From assembly GCF_000009985.1 (NCBI RefSeq), contig NC_007626.1, forward strand, positions 3,403,943 through 3,467,942: DNA of 64,000 nt, written 5' to 3'. Made by a program: the position numbers and the translations under genes. Each line of letters starts with the position of its first letter. Within the stretch, counting starts at the first letter, position 1. The notes below the pieces were generated by a model that worked only from the letters and a program-made list of their open reading frames with translations, ran no database searches and was not told the origin of the DNA. The stretch is from Paramagnetospirillum magneticum AMB-1 (lineage in GTDB: Bacteria; Pseudomonadota; Alphaproteobacteria; Rhodospirillales; Magnetospirillaceae). Below, piece after piece: positions 17,640 through 26,233 of this stretch.

Positions 17640-18857
17640 GTGACGATATTTTCATCCGCAATCCAGTCAGTTCGTGCGCTGCGCCGCGAGGCCCCGACGC
17701 GGGAAGCCGCCCTGGCCCTGCTGCTATGCCTCTACGATCTGTGGGTGTTGGCCAAGGTCAAGGGCGATCTGTACCTGGAAGCCCATGCGGAGATGCCGCT
17801 CTCCAGCTCCCTATTTTTCCACCACAAGCCCATGCGCGATCTGCCCTGGCTGCTGACGCCGCTGGTGGATTTCATTCGGCTGATGACCCTGGGCTCGAAT
17901 AATGCCAAGCAGGCTCGGCGTTTGTTGCAGGCCTACCGAGAAACCGAAAAGCGTGCTCTGGACCATGTTCTGCGGCAGGCATCACTCGTCTGGCCGATGG
18001 GGTTTTGCCTGTGGATTGCCGGTCTGGCGGTGCTGGCGAGTCTTGGCGGATTAGGCCTGACGGCATTGGCTTGGTGGGGTGTGTCGCTGGCTGCTGCCGG
18101 AGTGATGGTCGGGATATGGCTGGTCCGCCTTCGCACCATCGCGGATCATCGCCTTGGCGTTCTCGACGCCATGACCGAGGGATGCCTGTCCTATCTGAAC
18201 GGCTACGCACAGCAGATCTGCGCCGAGAATGCCAGATTCGTCCTGCCGCCAGCCTTGAAGCCGAGCTTCTTCGAACTGGCTGACGCCTTTGGCGAGGACA
18301 GCTATTTCCACCGCTACGGTGCTTATAACGGCTTCACCCTGAGTGAAACCGGCACCCAGGCGGAGATCGACACCAAACTGGCCGAGCGGTTGCAGGCCAT
18401 CCTGGACTATGACCCCGACTGGCTGGCCAAGGCATTGCCCGGCCTGTCCCGCGACATCACCGGGGAACTTCCCGCCGATCAGGTGGAAACGGTATCGGCC
18501 TTCTCTCAATTGGCCGATCTCGACGAAGCCAGCTTGCGGATCATCCTGCAGTCTTGCGCCCATGATCTGCGCGCCGCCGCCCTCATAGGAACTTCATCGG
18601 CCGTGTTGGAGCGTTTCGTCGCCAATCTGAGTGAAGCCGACCAGAAGACGCTGGTGACGGACATCCGGGCCATGGGCTCCATCCCCGCCGCTGATATCGC
18701 CATCGCCCAACGCAGCGTGCTGGATCTGGCCAAATCCCTGACCGATTCAGGGGAGCTGGCCGCCAGGACCAAGGAAGAGGGGGACCTGCTGACGCTGTGG
18801 AAGCGGATGAGTGGAGAGGAAGGCGCATCGGGGCAGCCTGGTCGACCGGAGAATTGA
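17640..18857 (+). CDS. MotA-like/FliG-like fusion protein, copy 3 (membrane)
   Basis: The start at GTG 17640 follows GGCGGGAG and matches the beginning of copy 2; the open frame itself extends further upstream into copy 2. 405 residues. The MotA-loop-like part carries K41 and E47 at the torque-pair positions. Two membrane helices lie around 118-160. The MotA tail is the best kept of the three (YLNGYAQQICAENARFVLP with NGYA at 187-190, then PSFFEL). A FliG C-like domain covers about 290-375 (LADLDEASLRIILQ, then AQRSVL). The gene ends in TGATG, overlapping the start of the next gene. Flagellar regulation or a separate motor-like complex are both possible roles; neither is shown. Confidence 0.75.
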   Translation: MTIFSSAIQSVRALRREAPTREAALALLLCLYDLWVLAKVKGDLYLEAHAEMPLSSSLFFHHKPMRDLPWLLTPLVDFIRLMTLGSNNAKQARRLLQAYRETEKRALDHVLRQASLVWPMGFCLWIAGLAVLASLGGLGLTALAWWGVSLAAAGVMVGIWLVRLRTIADHRLGVLDAMTEGCLSYLNGYAQQICAENARFVLPPALKPSFFELADAFGEDSYFHRYGAYNGFTLSETGTQAEIDTKLAERLQAILDYDPDWLAKALPGLSRDITGELPADQVETVSAFSQLADLDEASLRIILQSCAHDLRAAALIGTSSAVLERFVANLSEADQKTLVTDIRAMGSIPAADIAIAQRSVLDLAKSLTDSGELAARTKEEGDLLTLWKRMSGEEGASGQPGRPEN

Positions 18858-20755
18858 TGATGCCCTCTCCGCACTCGCTGTTCGTCCGCTTCCATCGCAT
18901 CTACGGTGGCTTTGGAGCAATCGCGTTCCGGGTCTGCCTGGTGATCACTTTCCCTTTTTCTCTGGGATTGATTGCCAATGTCTCGAGGGATGGTTTCTGG
19001 CCTCTGGCGATCTTTGCCGTTTTGTTTATCACCGGTTGGAAGATTTTCGTCAGTCCGCCCCAGAGCATCCTGATTTCGGCCGAGCAATTTCCTCCGCCAA
19101 ACGGACGGCCTGGAATTCTTCCCCCCGATCGCCCCCGTGATGAATGGCAGTCCCATCACTTCATGATTGCCTTCCTGTTCAAGTTGGCCCTGGTGGGGAC
19201 ATGGATTTCGCTGCCGTTCTGGATTACCTGGGCCATCTGGCACGACCCTCAGATGAAGGAAGGGGCCGGGTTCGGGATGATCTTCTTTCCCTTTGCCGGA
19301 GGACTGATCGAGGGAACGTTGCGGGGACATACCCGAACCTTGAAAACCGCGATTGCGTCTACCTATTTGGCCCCTGCCAAGGACAGCTTGGCAAGGCCAT
19401 TGGCGGAGGCTCTCCCCGCCTCCCCGAAGGCATCATTGCCATGGCCACCGCTGGTTACCACCGTTTTGGCCCTTCCCTTGACAGTTCAAGCCGGGCTTGT
19501 CGCCAAGCAATTAGGGAGCCACACGGACTCGCCCTTCCTGGTGGGAACGGCGGTGATCTCGGCCTTCGTCCTGGGCTTGTGGTGCGCCTGGACGGCCCAT
19601 GGCCGTCGAGATCTGGTCAAACTGGCGGGGGATGCGGCATTCCTCGGAGTGACGGCTCTTGTCCTCATCATGATAGGAGCGATTACCGGGACCATGGTCG
19701 GAGGCGCTCTGAGCAAACTGTTCGGCCATATCGGCGTGCAAGTCGGCCTTCTCGGTGGTGCAATCGGCGGCCACTTTACGGTGTCGTACTGGATGATGGG
19801 GGAGTGGCGGCGAGGGCCATCGTTCGGAAGCCGATCCGGCTCGATCAATGGGCCAGGCTGGATTCTTCAAGCCTGGCAGCCGGATGCCGAGGTCCTGTGT
19901 CCGGTTTCCATGCCCGATGGGGTGTTTTTCACGCCTCCCCCTAAAGCGGTCGGCCCAGTGGTGGCGGCGTGGACGTCGATGCGATCGGATGTAATGCCGC
20001 TTTCTCCGCTGATGCGCCGCATCCATGTCCTGTCCATGACCATGTTGTTTGCTGTCACCGCTTGGCTGGCCGCATCGGGGATGCAATTGCCGCCAGTTGA
20101 ACAGCCCGCATGGGGATTTGTTGGCGCGATCTACGGTGCAGCACTGGGCTGGGTGCTGACAAGCTTCACCGAAACCTGCCGATTCGTCGGTCGAGACGGT
20201 TTTGCCTGTGCCAGCTTCGAGGGGGCGCCTCCAATGATCACCATCAGCAGCGCACTGGCATTTTCCGAGGCACACGCGTTGTATTCAGAGCAGATACAGA
20301 TGACCTCACAAGATATTGGGGGCATGGTGACCGGCGCCGAAACCTACAGTTATCTGTGGTGTGACAATCAAGGGCGAAAGCTGTTTCAGCTTGATGGAAA
20401 ATTCCATCAACGTAACCCCAGGGAAAAGTCCAGAGCGGAACTGGATAGGTTAGCTGCGTGGCAATGGACCGCCTTCTGCCTCGACCGCTACCGCTTGGCC
20501 CTGCATACCGGCTCAACTCTTTATTTCGAGGCAGGGGGGACGCGAATTGCCATCACGGCAAATACCGCAACGGTGGTTATCGGTGAGGAACGCCACCCAA
20601 TTCACGAATACACCATCGATAATGGCGTTTTGTACCTGACTGTCGAGGATGAGGCGAAGGATCGAGCAATGCAAGGAGCGCGAATTGGCAATTTCAGTTG
20701 CCTGCTGATCCTGTTGGCCGAACGGATACGTCCTTCTCACCAAATTTCGGGATAG
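18857..20755 (+). CDS. Polytopic membrane protein of the MotA/FliG-like operon
   Basis: The ATG at 18857 overlaps the previous stop and follows GGAG, so the fourth gene is translationally coupled to copy 3. 632 residues. About nine hydrophobic segments are spread over residues 15-460, with Gly-rich helices (ITGTMVGGAL, GLLGGAIGG, GAIYGAALGW). A soluble C-terminal part of about 165 residues follows, rich in beta strands. I recognise no family. It has no OmpA/MotB-like peptidoglycan-binding domain, so it is not a MotB replacement by sequence. It may provide the membrane platform or channel for the fusion proteins. Confidence 0.7.
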   Translation: MMPSPHSLFVRFHRIYGGFGAIAFRVCLVITFPFSLGLIANVSRDGFWPLAIFAVLFITGWKIFVSPPQSILISAEQFPPPNGRPGILPPDRPRDEWQSHHFMIAFLFKLALVGTWISLPFWITWAIWHDPQMKEGAGFGMIFFPFAGGLIEGTLRGHTRTLKTAIASTYLAPAKDSLARPLAEALPASPKASLPWPPLVTTVLALPLTVQAGLVAKQLGSHTDSPFLVGTAVISAFVLGLWCAWTAHGRRDLVKLAGDAAFLGVTALVLIMIGAITGTMVGGALSKLFGHIGVQVGLLGGAIGGHFTVSYWMMGEWRRGPSFGSRSGSINGPGWILQAWQPDAEVLCPVSMPDGVFFTPPPKAVGPVVAAWTSMRSDVMPLSPLMRRIHVLSMTMLFAVTAWLAASGMQLPPVEQPAWGFVGAIYGAALGWVLTSFTETCRFVGRDGFACASFEGAPPMITISSALAFSEAHALYSEQIQMTSQDIGGMVTGAETYSYLWCDNQGRKLFQLDGKFHQRNPREKSRAELDRLAAWQWTAFCLDRYRLALHTGSTLYFEAGGTRIAITANTATVVIGEERHPIHEYTIDNGVLYLTVEDEAKDRAMQGARIGNFSCLLILLAERIRPSHQISG

Positions 20756-20760
20756 ATCGA

Positions 20761-21327
20761 ATGGCTCATTCTCAAATATCCTCACCGATTCTGCCCTGGT
20801 CCCAGGATATTTACCTCGATGCCCTGGTCTTCGCCGCCGAACGGCATGGCGACCAGAAGACGCCCGCCGGCTTCCCCTATGTCACCCACCTAGCCTCGGT
20901 GGCCCAGGAGGTGATGGCGGCCCTGGCCGTGGAGCCCGGACGCAATGGCACCCTGGCGGTGACGGCGGCCCTGCTCCATGATGTGATCGAGGATACCGCC
21001 ACCAGCCTCGAGATGGTGGCGGAGCGATTCGGTCCCGATGTTCTGGCGGCGGTCATGGCCTTGACCAAGAATTCCGACCTTCCCAAGGAACGGCGCATGC
21101 CCGACAGCCTGGAGCGTATCCAGGCTCAGCCACCTGAGGTCTGGATGGTCAAGCTGGCTGATCGCATCGTCAATCTCGGCCCGCCGCCCACCCACTGGAC
21201 TCGGGAAAAGATGGCGGCCTACCGGGCCGAGGCGGAGACCATCCTGTCCGCCCTGCGCGACGCCAGCCCGTTTCTCACCCACCGGCTGGAACGGCGCATC
21301 GCCGAATACAGGTTCCATTTGAAATGA
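20761..21327 (+). CDS. Small HD-domain alarmone hydrolase-like protein
   Basis: 188 residues starting at ATG 20761, six bases after the membrane protein stop. It is a stand-alone HD hydrolase of the SpoT/RelA hydrolase (MESH1/SAH) type. It shows YVTH (first metal His), LLHDVIEDT (HD and ED motifs) and KLADRIVNL (last Asp), in the order and spacing of the family. The expected reaction is removal of the 3'-pyrophosphate from (p)ppGpp. No synthetase domain is present. Its place directly after the MotA/FliG-like operon suggests shared transcription. Substrates other than ppGpp cannot be excluded. Confidence 0.83.
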   Translation: MAHSQISSPILPWSQDIYLDALVFAAERHGDQKTPAGFPYVTHLASVAQEVMAALAVEPGRNGTLAVTAALLHDVIEDTATSLEMVAERFGPDVLAAVMALTKNSDLPKERRMPDSLERIQAQPPEVWMVKLADRIVNLGPPPTHWTREKMAAYRAEAETILSALRDASPFLTHRLERRIAEYRFHLK

Positions 21328-21399
21328 GCCCCATCTTGTCGCCACCACCGTATCTATGACGATTTTGGTGCTGCAAGGGTACACGAGTTTGGCAACCAC

Positions 21400-21558
21400 A
21401 TGCTACGCGAGGACAACGGTTTCGTCGTCAAGTTCAGGATCAAGACTGGGCGAACTGGTTTCTCGATCACCAACCACCATTTGACCGCTGCTCCTCCGGC
21501 GATGGAGCGCGTCATCATTATTGGCAAGGGCAAACTCGGGGGTAGCTGGAGGCGCTGA
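21400..21558 (+). CDS. Possible small ORF or gene remnant
   Basis: An open frame of about 77 codons runs from just after the alarmone hydrolase stop to 21558. It has its only ATG at 21400, giving 52 residues. It ends 4 bases before the TPR gene. The residues look protein-like (REDNGFVVKFRIKTG) but no domain or ribosome site is evident. It may be the tail of a broken gene. Confidence 0.25.
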   Translation: MLREDNGFVVKFRIKTGRTGFSITNHHLTAAPPAMERVIIIGKGKLGGSWRR

Positions 21559-21562
21559 CGTG

Positions 21563-22714
21563 ATGATTCGATGTTTTTTCCGACTGCTTGCCGCATTTGT
21601 TTTCTTCACGACATCACCAGCCTTGGCAGAATCCTGGCAGGAGGCCCTTTCTCGTGCAAATGATTTGGGACGCCAAGGAATAGCAGCGCATCGTGCGGGA
21701 AAGCTGGACAAGGCGGAACAATTGCTCCGCTCGGCCATAGCGGCAATTCCAGCCGATACCCCACCAAATGAAAGCGATCGGGTTGGTATATTCCTGCGCG
21801 AAAAGATGGCCGAGTTAATGTCAACCCGAGGAAAGCCGGAAGAAGCGCGTCAATGGTTGGATCAGGCTAAACGCTTTTCCAGGGGAGACCCATACTCGAA
21901 AGGTCATCTACTAAATGACCAGGGACTACTGGCGTATCATCAGGGAAAATTAGATGACGCCGAGGAATTTTATAAGCAGGCGCTATCTATATTTGAGAAA
22001 AATAGATGGAATTTTGATCGCGCAATGACCCTTGGAAACCTTGGGTTAGTTTATCTCGATCGCTACACAAGGAGCGATAATATCGACCATGTCCAACTTA
22101 ATAATGCAGAGAAGGCTTTCGCTGAATCACTTGATGTGATGCTCAAATATGGCAGTAAAGTTGATATTGCAAATCAATGGAGTAACCTTGGAATAGTCTA
22201 TCGAAATCAGAATAAGCTTATTCAGGCCGAGAATGCGCATCAAGAAGGATTGAAAATTGACCGAGAAATCGGCAATAAGGTGGGTGAGGTCGATTCGCTC
22301 GGGAATCTTGGGCGCGTCGCCAAGGCTCTGGGAAAGAGCAATGAGGCGCTCACTCTATTCCATGAGGCATATGATCTGGCCTCGGACATTCATTACGCTC
22401 GGGGCATTAGCCACCACGGGCTTAACGCAATGGCTCTCCTCAATGACCGAGGATTGTATCGAATGGCGGAGGCGTATGGTGAGCCAACCCTGGCTGCGGC
22501 CAAGGGCATTGGCCATAATTTCACCATCGCCAGAATCCTTGAGGAAATGACGACCATTGCGGCAAAAGGTCATGGGTGCTTAGCCGCGGCCAGAGAATTG
22601 GCACATGAATCACAAGGCTATTTCGAGGCTGCCGATTTGGTAGAAGACTCACAACGGTTAAAACGCCTTCTGAGGGACATTTCCGCCGCTAAAAATCAAC
22701 CCTGGTGCAAATGA
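21563..22714 (+). CDS. Exported TPR-repeat protein
   Basis: The start at ATG 21563 gives a signal peptide ending SPALAES; GGAGG lies upstream. The mature protein (about 360 aa) is built of at least five tetratricopeptide repeats, for example AAHRAGKLDKAEQLL, YHQGKLDDAEEFYKQAL and YRNQNKLIQAENAHQEGL. TPR proteins of this kind act as periplasmic scaffolds. Its partner is unknown. The base composition falls towards the 3' end, and the downstream stretch is AT-rich. It could belong to the same functional group as the preceding membrane operon, but a 235-base gap separates it from the alarmone hydrolase. Confidence 0.8.
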   Translation: MIRCFFRLLAAFVFFTTSPALAESWQEALSRANDLGRQGIAAHRAGKLDKAEQLLRSAIAAIPADTPPNESDRVGIFLREKMAELMSTRGKPEEARQWLDQAKRFSRGDPYSKGHLLNDQGLLAYHQGKLDDAEEFYKQALSIFEKNRWNFDRAMTLGNLGLVYLDRYTRSDNIDHVQLNNAEKAFAESLDVMLKYGSKVDIANQWSNLGIVYRNQNKLIQAENAHQEGLKIDREIGNKVGEVDSLGNLGRVAKALGKSNEALTLFHEAYDLASDIHYARGISHHGLNAMALLNDRGLYRMAEAYGEPTLAAAKGIGHNFTIARILEEMTTIAAKGHGCLAAARELAHESQGYFEAADLVEDSQRLKRLLRDISAAKNQPWCK

Positions 22715-23133
22715 ACTTACATCTTAGCAATTTATTATTGAGACGCAAGATTCGGCAGTATTCCTGACTTTAATGGCAAAAAACTCGCCCCCACTCCTCC
22801 TTCTTCCGGTCGGCAATTACCTTGTACCTGCCGGAATTACCGGAGAGGGTTGGACACCCGTTCCCTTTCCTACGCCAGCGATTTCAAAGACTTAAGGTCA
22901 CCTTCGGGTGGCATTTGTCGATTCGTTCGGAAAATATACGGATAACATGAAGCGGAAGCGGGCGGATGTAGGTGGACACCCGTCAACGCACAAAGAGCGC
23001 TACGCGGCAAGCCGTCCCCTCATGAATCACGCAAACCTCCTCTTGGGAACCCGAAAATGCGCGTCCACAACTGAAATATGACAAAGATGTGCTTTAAAAT
23101 ACGTATAACGGGTAACAAGATTGGATGCCAATT
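22715..23133. other. 419-base gap without a clear gene
   Basis: No supported ORF. The element GGACACCCGT occurs twice (about 22853 and 22975) in direct orientation, 122 bases apart. I see no strong terminator. The composition is mixed, GC-rich in the middle and AT-rich at the ends, consistent with decayed or junction DNA. Confidence 0.5.
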
Positions 23134-23547
23134 TCAATTGGCCCGGTAATAGGCTGTTGAAGTTGGAACCGTGAAATCCCTGATAGCTGTCCGACCGGTG
23201 CTCGGATCCACCATCACCACCCGTTTGATCTCGACGTTTCGCTGGCGTAGGCGGCCAAACAGATGGCCTGCCTGGACGACGATTTCTGAATTGATGAATT
23301 TAGCACAGACTGGGCCGAAGCCGTCGCGAAGCGGCAGATAGATAACCGCGCTTCCACGGAACTTTACTCCCTGGAACTTCCCGTCACCATCGCCGGTCAA
23401 CTGAAACACTGCGTCCTCAATCTTCTTTCCGCCGACGGTAATGATTGGATCCGTGTCCGGACCGTCGATCTTTTTGACGCATCCGGAGGCGTGGAAATAG
23501 ATGACAAACGCTCCATATGTGTGTTGATGTAAATCTTTTTCTCTCAT
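23134..23547 (-). CDS. Hypothetical protein
   Basis: 137 residues, predicted soluble and mostly beta (VGGKKIEDAVFQLTGDGDG, GSAVIYLPLRDG). No recognised family, signal peptide or membrane segment. No clear ribosome site precedes the start at 23547. It is divergent from the small gene at 23586, and the short AT-rich gap between them probably holds both promoters. Confidence 0.55.
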   Translation of the reverse strand: MREKDLHQHTYGAFVIYFHASGCVKKIDGPDTDPIITVGGKKIEDAVFQLTGDGDGKFQGVKFRGSAVIYLPLRDGFGPVCAKFINSEIVVQAGHLFGRLRQRNVEIKRVVMVDPSTGRTAIRDFTVPTSTAYYRAN

Positions 23548-23585
23548 GATAAATATTTATACAAAATATAAACGCAGGAGACACA

Positions 23586-23813
23586 ATGAGACAAAATGAC
23601 TTTGATGAATCTTATAATGACTTCATCCATCCTTCTGAGGGTATAGATGTTGGCAATGCCAATGATCAGCACCCAACTTTGATGTACGACGTCAACAAGG
23701 CATTTGACGCGATGCGCCAGTGCCTGGCGCGGGTCGAACGATTGATCGACCAAACGGAGCAGAAGCTGGCCGATTCGCAACTTCCCGTCGGAATCAGGGT
23801 TGTCGAGCGGTAG
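23586..23813 (+). CDS. Small hypothetical protein
   Basis: 75 residues with a good GGAG ribosome site 7 bases upstream. Acidic N-terminus, then an amphipathic helix (AFDAMRQCLARVERLIDQTEQKL) that could form a coiled coil. No recognised family. A short hairpin (CTGGC-ATATC-GCCAG) follows the stop but lacks a T run. Confidence 0.55.
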   Translation: MRQNDFDESYNDFIHPSEGIDVGNANDQHPTLMYDVNKAFDAMRQCLARVERLIDQTEQKLADSQLPVGIRVVER

Positions 23814-24143
23814 CTGGCATATCGCCAGTTAGGCTGGAAAGGCCTAGGCGTGGTATTTCAAGTTGCTGTCGATCTTGACCAGAGATGTATGTGCCATACA
23901 TCACGTATTATCCACAGCAATTATGTATATCACTCTCAGAGCGCGACCTGGAATGGAGATATGCATTATGGCATTATCGCCTCATGGCCCCATTAACCAC
24001 GGAAACAACATGTTTCTTACCCATACTCATCTTTTATAACCGAAGAATATTGCTAAAATTACATTGATTTCGGAAAATTGACGTTCTTGCGGTGACGGCG
24101 GTATCACCGATACAGGCTTCAAAATCTGAATCGGGATACGGCT
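23814..24143. other. 330-base AT-rich gap without a clear gene
   Basis: No supported ORF. A short inverted repeat, ATGTATG-TGC-CATACAT, lies at 23885-23901 and could be an operator. The rest presumably includes the promoter of the gene at 24144. Confidence 0.45.
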
Positions 24144-24890
24144 ATGGCCAAGAGCACCAAGAAAGAGACATCAGAAAAGATCTTCGGACTGATGTTTTCC
24201 TCCAACGAATATGAACATGCTGAGGCATCACGTAAATTGGTTGAACACTTTCAGCGGAATAACGTGCATCCGGACGACGTCCACCTGGTCGTCTACGGCG
24301 ACGAAGACGATTTTGTCGCCAGCATGTTGCAGAAGGCCGATCGAGAAATCGATGAATGCCTCGCTGATATCGAGGGGTATCAGGATGAGATCGCCCGCCT
24401 CCGAGACGAGGTCAAAGACCTCAAGGCGTCAGTTGCCGCCAAAGATCGGCGGCTCGCCAAGCAGCAGGCCGAGATGGTCAAGCAAAAGGCCGAAATCACA
24501 GGGTTGCGGAGCGAAGTCGATAGCCTATCTGTGAAGCGGCCGACGCCAATGGGCTCCGCCATGGACGCCAGTGATCGGGCTGAATTGGAGTCCTACCGCC
24601 TCGAAGATGGCGTCAACACGGCTGCCGCTAAAAGGGAGCTGCGAGGATGTATGAAAATCTGTTCCGGTTGGAAAGCTACCCTGTGGAATCTTCTGAACCA
24701 TCGAGGCTTGGCGCGGTCGAAGGCCACGGTATATCGGTGGCTGGCGGGGCGCTCTAAGATGCCTGCCCAGGTTTTGGATATCATTCGGGCCGAAGCCCGA
24801 CGTCTGGCTGGGCTGGGGATTGCCCTCGGGTCGGCCGAATGGTGGCAGGGGGAGCTAACCGATTCGGAGCCCAATCTGAAGGCGGCCTGA
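24144..24890 (+). CDS. Coiled-coil protein with HTH-like C-terminal part
   Basis: 248 residues. The N-terminal segment (KIFGLMFSSNEYEHAEASRKLVE) resembles the small DUF2786-like or phage-type N-terminal domains that count cells of a helical hairpin. Residues about 65-135 form a long charged coiled coil with heptads. The C-terminal part (ARSKATVYRWLAGRSKMPAQVL) looks like a helix-turn-helix. I infer a DNA-binding regulator or structural protein of the island; the partner is unknown. No operon partner on the same strand. Confidence 0.6.
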   Translation: MAKSTKKETSEKIFGLMFSSNEYEHAEASRKLVEHFQRNNVHPDDVHLVVYGDEDDFVASMLQKADREIDECLADIEGYQDEIARLRDEVKDLKASVAAKDRRLAKQQAEMVKQKAEITGLRSEVDSLSVKRPTPMGSAMDASDRAELESYRLEDGVNTAAAKRELRGCMKICSGWKATLWNLLNHRGLARSKATVYRWLAGRSKMPAQVLDIIRAEARRLAGLGIALGSAEWWQGELTDSEPNLKAA

Positions 24891-24894
24891 TTGG

Positions 24895-25068
24895 TCACAT
24901 TTTCACAACGGCGATTGCGATGGCAAGGATCGCAAACATCGCCATCATCACCAGCCGATTTCGGCGGGCGCGCTGCTGCTGAATGCGGGATGGCCTGGGT
25001 CGCAAGATCGTCATGGGTCTATGTTCGAACACCCATAGCTCGGCGTCAATGTGAGTGGCCAAGGCCAT
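24895..25068 (-). CDS. Small membrane protein, unknown
   Basis: 57 residues if started at ATG 25068; longer starts up to 25149 overlap the upstream gene more. It has a basic stretch (RIQQQRARRNR) followed by one C-terminal hydrophobic helix (LVMMAMFAILAIAIAVV), so it is probably a tail-anchored single-pass protein. It overlaps the end of the upstream gene by 23 bases, suggesting coupled translation. Confidence 0.45.
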   Translation of the reverse strand: MALATHIDAELWVFEHRPMTILRPRPSRIQQQRARRNRLVMMAMFAILAIAIAVVKM

Positions 25069-25426
25069 CGGATTTTGATTGTTCCTGGATCTCGATCCAG
25101 ATTTCCGATCGCATTCTGGTGATCTCGTCCAGCCCACCTCGGAGGGCATCGACCTCTCCCTGATCCGTGGTCGCTACAATTTCCTCCTCGGTCGCCCTGG
25201 CTATCTTTTCCAACTGCAGGACGAACGCGACAAGGGCTGCAGTCGTAGGCCGACGTCCTCTGGCCAATGTCGAGCTGCACCATGACGCCTGTCGGCCAAA
25301 TAGTCGGCTAAACGACCTCTGGTCAGAGACAACCCCCAGATCACGGCATTCGTTGTAAAGGTCTCGCAAATCCCGCATCACATTCCTCCTCGGCTGCGTG
25401 TGCAGGTATTTATCTATTGGCGTCAC
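25046..25426 (-). CDS. Hypothetical regulator-like protein
   Basis: 126 residues. The middle (RSFSRLFGRQASWCSSTLARGRRPTTAALVAFVLQLEKI) has the look of a degenerate helix-turn-helix, followed by a charged helical tail. Small proteins of this layout recur in Rhodospirillales accessory DNA as far as I recall (possibly DUF6626-type). Start choice between 25426 and the internal ATG at MRDLRDLYNE is open. Confidence 0.6.
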   Translation of the reverse strand: MTPIDKYLHTQPRRNVMRDLRDLYNECRDLGVVSDQRSFSRLFGRQASWCSSTLARGRRPTTAALVAFVLQLEKIARATEEEIVATTDQGEVDALRGGLDEITRMRSEIWIEIQEQSKSDGLGHSH

Positions 25427-25594
25427 TGATGAATTCCGCAGAACAGCGGCATCGCAAAAACGTTCGTTTTTGACATAATATTTTTGCCTTGGTCTTTTGC
25501 AGGATTAACGGTGGTGTTATTATCTCAAAACTGTCTCTCAAAACCTGCATATCAATTCATGTTCATATAGATGAGTATTGAGAAGGAGCGAGCT

Positions 25595-26179
25595 ATGCTT
25601 GTTGGTTACGCTAGAGTGTCGACCTTGGATCAGTCACCGCAGCTGCAGTTGGATGCCCTTGGTGGTGTTGGTTGCGAACGAATCTTTTCCGAACATGCGT
25701 CCGGCGCCCACGCCGACCGCCCCGAACTGAAGGCCGCCCTGGGCTTCGCTCGCAACGGCGATACGGTGGTGGTGTGGAAGCTGGATCGGTTGGCTCGATC
25801 GACACGGCAGCTGATCGAGACGGTCGATATGCTCAACGAGCGTGGGATCGGTTTGCGGTCGTTGACCGAAGCGATCGACACCACCACCGCCGGGGGGAAA
25901 TTGATTTTTCATATTTTCGCCGCCTTGGGCGAATTTGAGAGAAGCTTGATCATTGAGCGGACACGAGCCGGATTGGACTCGGCCCGCAAGATGGGCCGGA
26001 TGGGCGGGCGGCCTCGGTCCCTGTCGGACCAGGATGTGGAGGTGGCGCGAGCCATGCTGGCTTCCCCGGTGATTACTGTCGAGGAAGTGGCCCGGCGCCT
26101 CAATGTGTCGACGGCCACTTTGTATCGCCACCTCCCTGGTGGACGTGGTGGTGGCCTGGATCTTCGACCTGCGGGCTGA
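25595..26179 (+). CDS. Serine recombinase (resolvase/invertase family)
   Basis: 194 residues from ATG 25595 with AAGGAG placed 6 bases upstream (the ATG at 25571 lacks this). The catalytic serine is S9 in GYARVST. The conserved KLDRLARS and the long helix with GEFERSLIIERTRAGL follow, and a C-terminal Hin-like HTH (VEEVARRLNVSTATLYRHL) is present. The length is typical of resolvases/invertases. The tail after the HTH (GGRGGGLDLRPAG) is unusual. A cluster of ACTAAGTA repeats begins 55 bases after the stop and could contain its res or crossover site. Confidence 0.9.
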   Translation: MLVGYARVSTLDQSPQLQLDALGGVGCERIFSEHASGAHADRPELKAALGFARNGDTVVVWKLDRLARSTRQLIETVDMLNERGIGLRSLTEAIDTTTAGGKLIFHIFAALGEFERSLIIERTRAGLDSARKMGRMGGRPRSLSDQDVEVARAMLASPVITVEEVARRLNVSTATLYRHLPGGRGGGLDLRPAG

Positions 26180-26233
26180 TGTGGTGGCTGTGCTCGCGGA
26201 TTAGGCTGGTGCCCAGGTAGCCGGTTACGGCCT

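Noticed and set aside
23885..23901. ATGTATG/CATACAT inverted repeat as a riboswitch or terminator
   Set aside because: Too short, no T run and no gene directly downstream; kept only as a possible operator.
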